The position numbers and the translations under genes are program-made. Below, in pieces: positions 7,001 through 10,573 of a stretch of 10,573 nucleotides of DNA. The stretch spans positions 1 to 10,573 of the forward strand of contig JAITQT010000176.1 of NCBI GenBank assembly GCA_031288745.1, written 5' to 3'. The notes under the pieces are model-generated. The model had not been told where the DNA came from, made no database searches, and saw only the letters and a list, made by a program, of their open reading frames with translations. The stretch is from Deltaproteobacteria bacterium. GTDB lineage: Bacteria; Desulfobacterota; Desulfarculia; Adiutricales; Adiutricaceae. The number at the start of each line of letters is the position of its first letter. Within the stretch, counting starts at the first letter, position 1.

Positions 7001-7310
7001 TATAGAGATCCATTGCTAGATTTAAGGCCGTCTGCCCCCCTAAGGTGGGTAAAATGGCTTGAACTTTTTCGGTTTGACAGATTTTTTCAGCTACCGTGGC
7101 CGTCATAGGTTCTATATAAGTGCGATCGCTAAGCTCGGGGTCGGTCATGACGGTGGCTGGGTTGGAATTAAGGAGAATGAGCCTATAGCCTTCTTCTTTA
7201 AGGGCTTTGCAACCTTGAGTAGCTGAATAGTCAAACTCGCAGGCCTGACCTATGATGATGGGTCCAGAGCCGAAGATCATGATGGTCTCAAGATCGTTAC
7301 GCCTAGGCAT
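4020..7310 (-). CDS. carB: Carbamoyl-phosphate synthase large subunit
   Basis: This 1096-residue protein has the duplicated synthetase architecture of CarB (about 1070 in E. coli). The first half (about 1-400) makes carboxyphosphate and carbamate; it has SGPIIIGQACEFDYS (15-29), RPSFTLGGTGGG (169-180) and EMNPRVSRSSALASKATG (298-315). An oligomerisation region follows (about 405-555), with VDTCAGEFEA at 544-553. The second half (about 580-940) makes carbamoyl phosphate, with ILGGGPNRIGQGIEFDY (583-599), RPSFVLGGRAM (734-744) and EANPRASRTAPFVAKATG (864-881). An MGS-like allosteric domain ends the protein (about 965-1080). Working in the cytoplasm with CarA, it turns bicarbonate, ammonia from glutamine and two ATP into carbamoyl phosphate for pyrimidine and arginine synthesis. 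Its ATG overlaps the end of carA by 8 bp, and GGAGG stands six bases before it, so the two are translated as a pair. Nothing looks broken. Confidence 0.97.
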   Translation of the reverse strand: MPRRNDLETIMIFGSGPIIIGQACEFDYSATQGCKALKEEGYRLILLNSNPATVMTDPELSDRTYIEPMTATVAEKICQTEKVQAILPTLGGQTALNLAMDLYNLGLMDSLKLEMIGSNPSVIEVAENRHLFRDTMTKLGLDIPVSDLAHSVQEAQKICELTGFPAVIRPSFTLGGTGGGVAFNRDELSELAWRGLAASPIRQILVEESLIGWKEMELEMIRDLADNAVIVCGIENVDPMGVHTGDSITVAPIQTLTDVEYQAMRDDALRVARAVGLNGGCNIQFAINPKTGRRVVIEMNPRVSRSSALASKATGFPIARVAAKLAVGYYLGELKNGITGKSACFEPALDYCVVKAPRFNFEKFPGASPVLGLEMRAVGETMALGGNFREALQKALRGLETGLMSLERRPLAGYDELSDEQKLEAMRERLVQPEPDRLNNLYEALKLGLDPNEASSLTGLDPWFISQLLIILETEKFLVGPFALTLLSGGRPTTEQWLRVKAQGFSDKKIVKLIAEKFPLSFLTEQIVAQYREQAGARPHFRRVDTCAGEFEASTPYFYSSFDSPSASQEEPRAKSSKGRVMILGGGPNRIGQGIEFDYCCVKASQAFEAMELETIMVNSNPETVSTDYDAVGRLYFEPVTLEDVLNVYYRERPDGIIVQLGGQTPLNLAQALKNRGAPIWGTAPESIFTAEDRAGWNILVNKLGLKQPPSGMAEDAKTAKMVAARLGYPLIVRPSFVLGGRAMRVIHNETELLQYVSDFGASGLNLGPQNPILVDKFLENAVEVDVDAVSDGQRVVIAAIMEHIERAGVHSGDSCCSIPPFTLSEKVLEQIRSQTQSLGLALDVKGLMNIQFAVCDGEVYVLEANPRASRTAPFVAKATGRPLIEAAAKVMAGQTLLEADFDNEKKIDYYAVKEAVLPWGRFKGAQVELGPEMRSTGEVMGLDGNFGLAFLKAQAAAGMTIPSSGNVVLTVSDRDKEELAPLAAALVELGFTLHATPGTRKVLLKSGLKAEVSVKMRLGRPNLLDFIRDGLVQMMVNTTSGPASAKDATVLRAEAISRGITLITTMAGLKAAVEGLREMKKASWRIAPLQDYHKA

Positions 7311-8430
7311 AAAAGTCCTCCAAGAGTTTACGAAATCTTGGAAATAAGCCCAGAGGGTCGTGGGGACCGGGGGAGGCTTCGGGATGAAATTGTACGCAGA
7401 AGGCTGCTTTATCCGTCCATTCCAAGCCCTCTAAAGTGTCGTCGTTAATATTAAAGTGGCTGGGCTTAACATTTGAGGGCAGAGAGTCAGGATCGACGCA
7501 AAAGCCGTGGTTTTGACTAGTTATCCAAATACGCTCGCTGCGGCTATCACGTACGGGATGGTTGAGGCCGTGGTGGCCAAAGGTGAGCTTATAGGTTCGC
7601 CCTCCAGCGGCCAGGCCCATGATTTGATGGCCGAGACAAATCCCAAAGACCGGTAAGCGGCCAAGGCATTTGGAGACCGCTTTAATAGCGTAATCGCAGG
7701 CGGCCGGATCGCCTGGGCCATTGGCTAAAAAAAGACCTTTTGGTTTTAATTCTAAAAAAGTTTCCGCTGCAGTGTCGCCAGGCCAGACGGTTAAGTCAAG
7801 GTTTTGGGCCCTGAGTTTATCCAAGATAGATTTTTTGATACCGAAATCTAAAACGGCCACTGGTAGGGCGGGCCCGGCGACTTCTATAGAGGGCGAGGCC
7901 GCAAGCTGATAGGCTTGGCGGCAACTAACTTCCATAGCTAAATCTCTCCCCGTCATGGGGGCCACGGCCTTGGCCCTTTGAACGGCTTCTTGTGGAGAAG
8001 AAGTTATAGGTCCGATATAGCCGTTTTTGGCTCCTGTTTGGCGAATGTGAAGGGTTAGGGACCTGGTATCTACTCCCGTTAGGCCGCAGACAGAAAAATC
8101 CTCTAAGTATTGTGGCAGATCTGAATTAGATAAATAGTGATCGACCTTAGGGAGCCAAAGCTCATGGAAAACGGCCCCGGCAACTTTAATCCTATCGGAT
8201 TGATCGACTAAAGGGTTGGTCCCGTAATTGCCAACGTGAGCCGTGGTAAAGACCACTATTTGGCCGTGGTATGAGGGGTCGGTCAGCACCTCCTGATAGC
8301 CGCTCATGGCCGTAATAAAAATGACCTCGCCTTCAGCTTCGCTCACTGGGCCCACGGTTTGCCCTATGAACATAAAACCGTCGTCGAGAGTTAAGCAAGC
8401 ATCAGCTAACTTAATCGAATGGGGGGGCAT
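7303..8430 (-). CDS. carA: Carbamoyl-phosphate synthase small (glutaminase) subunit
   Basis: This 375-residue protein matches the usual CarA length. The N-terminal CPSase small-chain domain (about 6-140) includes SGYQEVLTDPSY (43-54) and GVDTRSLT (119-126). The C-terminal class I glutamine amidotransferase domain (about 190-374) has LANGPGDP (235-242), the nucleophile Cys265 in VFGICLGHQ, FGHHGLNHPV (284-293), SQNHGF (305-310) and the His349/Glu351 pair in QFHPEAS. It hydrolyses glutamine and passes ammonia through the tunnel to CarB. The start ATG (8430-8428) has only a weak ribosome-binding site, and a run of seven C residues follows it at once. Its 3' end overlaps carB by 8 bp. Upstream lies a structured leader of roughly 200 bp, so expression is probably controlled there; the mechanism is not evident. 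Confidence 0.97.
   Translation of the reverse strand: MPPHSIKLADACLTLDDGFMFIGQTVGPVSEAEGEVIFITAMSGYQEVLTDPSYHGQIVVFTTAHVGNYGTNPLVDQSDRIKVAGAVFHELWLPKVDHYLSNSDLPQYLEDFSVCGLTGVDTRSLTLHIRQTGAKNGYIGPITSSPQEAVQRAKAVAPMTGRDLAMEVSCRQAYQLAASPSIEVAGPALPVAVLDFGIKKSILDKLRAQNLDLTVWPGDTAAETFLELKPKGLFLANGPGDPAACDYAIKAVSKCLGRLPVFGICLGHQIMGLAAGGRTYKLTFGHHGLNHPVRDSRSERIWITSQNHGFCVDPDSLPSNVKPSHFNINDDTLEGLEWTDKAAFCVQFHPEASPGPHDPLGLFPRFRKLLEDFYA
7317..7321 (-). promoter_or_regulatory. Ribosome-binding site of carB inside carA
   Basis: GGAGG on the minus strand lies six bases before the carB ATG, within the last codons of carA. It is a near-consensus site and supports the overlapping start. Confidence 0.75.
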
Positions 8431-9083
8431 AAGATACGCTCTAAGAAAATCAAAAAATACATAGCTGGTAAGGCCCGGCGTTCAAATTAAGGCCAAAGAG
8501 GGTCGGTAAAACCATTGGAAAAGTTTTTAGGTTAAACGGCCCGATGGCCAAAAAAAGCGGGATCGGCTTAAGATATACTTTTAAGCCGCCTACGGGCTTA
8601 ACCCTAGCGGCGGCTATAATATCTATCGTAAGAGACTTGGCGGGAATAATAAATTAAGACCACATTGGGCTGAGAAGATAAAAAAAACAAGATAAATAAT
8701 ATAAAGATAAAAAACGTACAAAATTTGGCAGCCAAACAAGGTCCGGCAACCGACCAAAATTAAAGTCGCGACCAATGGAAACAATCTAATATTTTGAAAC
8801 GAAAATAAAGAAAAGTCAAGAAAAATACTTTATATTGCAGGGCCAAAGGGTCAAGTTTTTATTTAAAAACCTTAAGGCGGTCTTTGGCTTTAATGAATCC
8901 GCCCGCAAATCTGCGAAGACCCTTTTTTTAGACTCGCTTATAAATATGGTAGGAAGCTTAATAAATTTAAGGCAAAAACAATTTACAATTTCTCAAATTT
9001 TTTTCGAAGGCCTATTTTTGCTTCAATTTGTAACGAAGGTGGTCTTAACGTTAACTCGGTTGTAGATGGACACCGCTAGTGCC
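8431..9083. other. Long AT-rich spacer upstream of carA, no convincing gene
   Basis: The part next to carA (8431-8660) holds its leader hairpins and presumably its promoter. Both strands have short open frames of about 60 codons there without good starts or known motifs. From 8660 the sequence is A-rich. A rightward 76-codon frame (8835-9065, TTG start) has no clear ribosome-binding site and resembles nothing I know. Within it, GGTCTT (8879-8884) and AAGACC (8916-8921) close a branched structure that contains CGCA/TGCG (8904-8915) and is followed by seven T residues (8923-8929). That could be a leftover terminator. Confidence 0.5.
8564..8615 (-). promoter_or_regulatory. Competing hairpins in the carA leader (possible attenuator)
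   Basis: TTAAGCC (8581-8587) can pair with GGCTTAA at 8565-8571 or with a second copy at 8595-8601. AGCCGCC (8584-8590), which overlaps it, can pair with GGCGGCT (8609-8615). These three helices exclude one another. On the carA strand the last helix (CGGCTTAA/TTAAGCCG) is followed after seven bases by a run of seven T residues. This looks like a leader that switches between forms, for instance in response to pyrimidines. The T-run is somewhat distant for a classical terminator, so the role is only a suggestion. Confidence 0.35.
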
Positions 9084-9780
9084 TCAAAACGCTTTGCGTT
9101 TAGTCAAAAAGGCCCAGTGTAGTCTTTTGCCGCGATAGCTTTTAGGGCATCCTAATAGGTACTTAACAATATCCACCCTTTTTCCGTCTGGTAGGATTAT
9201 GGTCAAGTCGGTTTGGCCTATAGTGCCGGCTAGCTAGTCAATTGTTTCCAATTTAGCCGCCCCGAAGGATGTTTGAACTAGGAAGTGGTAATGTCTTTCC
9301 TCGCTTAAATGTTGTCGATGCGTTACCTTAGATAAACCGGGCTGTCTTAGCGTCGTTTTCGGAGAAGGCCTTACATAATTGTTGCCCCAGTTTACTAAAG
9401 TCGTTCCGACTGCGTTGGAAGACGGTTTGGAAGCAATACTCGGTAAAACTATTTTTATCTCCGAATTGGGGAGCCTAAAAGGATATAACCCCTCTTTTTA
9501 GTCTTCCTCCTCTTTCGTTAATGACTCCCATTGAGACTATTGATAGTCAGATAGCCAGTATGAAACAAGACCGGATCCGCCTCTAGCCGTCCGAATTCGA
9601 CTTTGCTTAATCATTTCCGAGGTATAGCCATCCAGTTTTGGCCGTCTGAAGTCTATAGGTCTTTCCTGGATTAGCGTTTAAAGATGATTTGGCTGACCCG
9701 ATAGAGGCCAATAAGCGCTAAATGTTTTTGCATCGAAAAGTTTAATCTAGCTCTTAGCTGACATTAGGTACCGAGTGCGC
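9084..9780 (-). pseudogene. Broken AAA-ATPase-like / PD-(D/E)XK nuclease family gene (DUF1703 type)
   Basis: Fragments on the minus strand, in the right order but in different frames, match the middle and end of this family as I remember it. They are LIGLYRVSQI near 9690-9715, GYTSEMIK near 9610-9630, LFHTGYLTI near 9545-9570, then EERHYHFLVQTSFGAAKLE and GQTDLTIILPDGKRV (9174-9218), ending at TGA 9086-9084. Intact members run to roughly 500-600 residues, with an N-terminal ATP-binding domain and a C-terminal nuclease-like fold. Here the ATP-binding part is not recognisable. Internal stops stand at 9475-9477, 9328-9330 (with a frameshift beyond it) and 9234-9236. The motif expected to read E-F-K after the Asp of QTDL reads K-Y-L, so the catalytic site is lost too. 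The gene is dead; the left limit of the remnant is approximate. Confidence 0.6.
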
Positions 9781-10545
9781 CCAATTTAAAGGGTTGAGAG
9801 TTCTTTGACCATGCGAGCTAATAGTATAAAGCGTAAAGGTCCTAAAATTAAAAAAAATATAAAAATAAGAACTTATATTATCATTTATTGTTAAATTACA
9901 AGTTTTAGGATTAAAAATTAAAATATAAAATTAAAAAAGATCCCCAAACTTAACTAAAAGCGGACGGTTATGAGACGGAAGCTATTTTATTAGGCCAAGG
10001 GTTAATCTTGGGCTTTAACCTCTATTATGCTTAGTTGGTGGATGCAGAAAAATTTAAAAAAATTTGCTTGAATTAAATTTTAAGGTTAAGTAGAATGAGT
10101 CTTAATAACAATTTTTTAAAGACTTGAAAATATTTTCTAATTTTAATTGAAGGCCTAATAGTCGCGTCCAGCCAAAAATCGCTTTTACAAGGCCAACTTT
10201 GATCGAAGCGCAAAAAGTCTCCTTTATCAGTCCTTAAATTTGTAACATGACCTTATTACTAGTTAATTTGTTAGACTATTTTGCTTTTAAGAGGTTTTTG
10301 CGCTTCGATCAACTTTGGGCAGGAGCGGATGAATTGGGCCAAAAATTTTGAGTCTTGACCTTGGGCCTTAAAAATTAGAAGTTGGGATTTTGAGGTCCTT
10401 AAAAGATTTTAAAGTTAAGGAGAAAGATATAGATTTAAGTTAAAAAAATGTAATGAAATATAGTTATTTAAAAATTTTAATTGTTGATCTAGTATGTATA
10501 ACTATCTCATGACCAGCGCGGCCCTACTGCCGCCTAACCGAAATC
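9781..10545. other. Very AT-rich spacer with a MITE-like element and no gene
   Basis: Apart from the 110-bp inverted-repeat element at 10201-10310, I see no frame with a recognisable product on either strand. A possible stem (CCAAG/CTTGG, about 9994-10010) and several homopolymeric A or T runs are present. A GCGGC/GCCGC hairpin (10518-10533) lies just before the ribosome-binding site of the last gene. The base composition resembles eroded coding DNA rather than a compact promoter region. Confidence 0.5.
10201..10310. mobile_element. 110-bp MITE-like element with 16-bp perfect terminal inverted repeats
   Basis: GATCGAAGCGCAAAAA (10201-10216) is the exact reverse complement of 10295-10310. It is bounded on both sides by AACTTT (10195-10200 and 10311-10316), which reads as a 6-bp target-site duplication. 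The 78-bp interior is AT-rich and non-coding. Because the duplication begins and ends with bases that also extend the palindrome by two, the exact boundary could shift slightly. It could instead be a large hairpin of another kind, but the direct repeats favour a non-autonomous transposable element. The mobilising transposase is unknown. A 5-6 bp duplication would fit IS1634-type elements, the family suspected at the left edge of the window. Confidence 0.6.
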
Positions 10546-10551
10546 AGGGAG
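10546..10551 (+). promoter_or_regulatory. Ribosome-binding site of the last gene
   Basis: AGGGAG is placed seven bases before ATG 10559. A second ATG at 10569, created by the same 10-bp tandem repeat, is too far from it. Confidence 0.6.
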
Positions 10552-10558
10552 AAAAACT

Positions 10559-10573
10559 ATGAAAAACTATGTG
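10559..10573 (+). CDS. Start of a rightward gene (partial, five codons)
   Basis: ATG at 10559 opens a frame reading Met-Lys-Asn-Tyr-Val before the window ends. It has a good ribosome-binding site and an upstream GC-rich hairpin. The ten bases AAAAACTATG occur twice in tandem (10552-10571), covering the spacer, start codon and first codons. Nothing can be said about the product. Confidence 0.5.

Noticed and set aside
8472..8657. Overlapping open frames on both strands of about 60 codons in the carA leader
   Set aside because: Neither has a good start with a ribosome-binding site near its beginning, and the translations match nothing I know; the region is better explained as leader RNA.
8835..9065. 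Rightward 76-codon open frame with TTG start
   Set aside because: No ribosome-binding site, AT-driven composition, no recognisable motif, and a terminator-like structure inside the frame; more likely chance or eroded DNA.
1..10573. CRISPR arrays, tRNA or rRNA genes, toxin-antitoxin or phage-defence operon
   Set aside because: No regularly spaced repeats, no cloverleaf or rRNA signatures and no recognisable intact defence proteins were seen.

Overview
The window looks like a piece of a deltaproteobacterial (Desulfobacterota-type) chromosome that is decaying and rich in mobile DNA. This placement is inferred from three things: a NifA-like sigma-54 activator, the pairing of a PHP phosphoesterase with a CDP-alcohol phosphatidyltransferase, and carAB of ordinary bacterial type. 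The intact genes are of medium GC. The spaces between them are long, very AT-rich and full of broken genes and repeat elements, as in a host-associated lineage under genome reduction. I cannot name the species.

Left part (1-2286): the first 63 bases are the start of a leftward gene that resembles a transposase. A mostly non-coding stretch with several inverted repeats follows. Then comes a rightward pair: a PHP-domain metal-dependent phosphoesterase (508-1335) and a CDP-alcohol phosphatidyltransferase membrane enzyme (1385-1981). A 244-bp MITE-like element (1978-2221) with IS66-type ends and a perfect 8-bp target duplication sits in the last codons of the phosphatidyltransferase gene and supplies its present stop codon. 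The operon's probable original terminator (2261-2286) lies just beyond the element.

Middle (2278-8430): three leftward genes. Nearest carAB's 3' end is a GAF / AAA+ / Fis-type sigma-54-dependent activator of the NifA type, convergent with the lipid-type pair. To its right are carB and carA, the two subunits of carbamoyl-phosphate synthase, which overlap by 8 bp and feed pyrimidine and arginine synthesis. The carA leader can form competing hairpins, which suggests attenuation-like control.

Right part (8431-10573): almost no intact gene. It holds an AT-rich spacer and the remains of a leftward AAA-ATPase-like/PD-(D/E)XK (DUF1703-type) gene with stops and frameshifts. It also holds a 110-bp MITE-like element with 16-bp perfect terminal inverted repeats and a 6-bp target duplication. 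The first five codons of a rightward gene close the window.

The most notable combination is the phosphoesterase, the phosphatidyltransferase and the nearby sigma-54 regulator. It recalls the partly characterised 'GPMC' gene set of Deltaproteobacteria, whose glycosyltransferase and metallo-beta-lactamase-fold members are not visible here.
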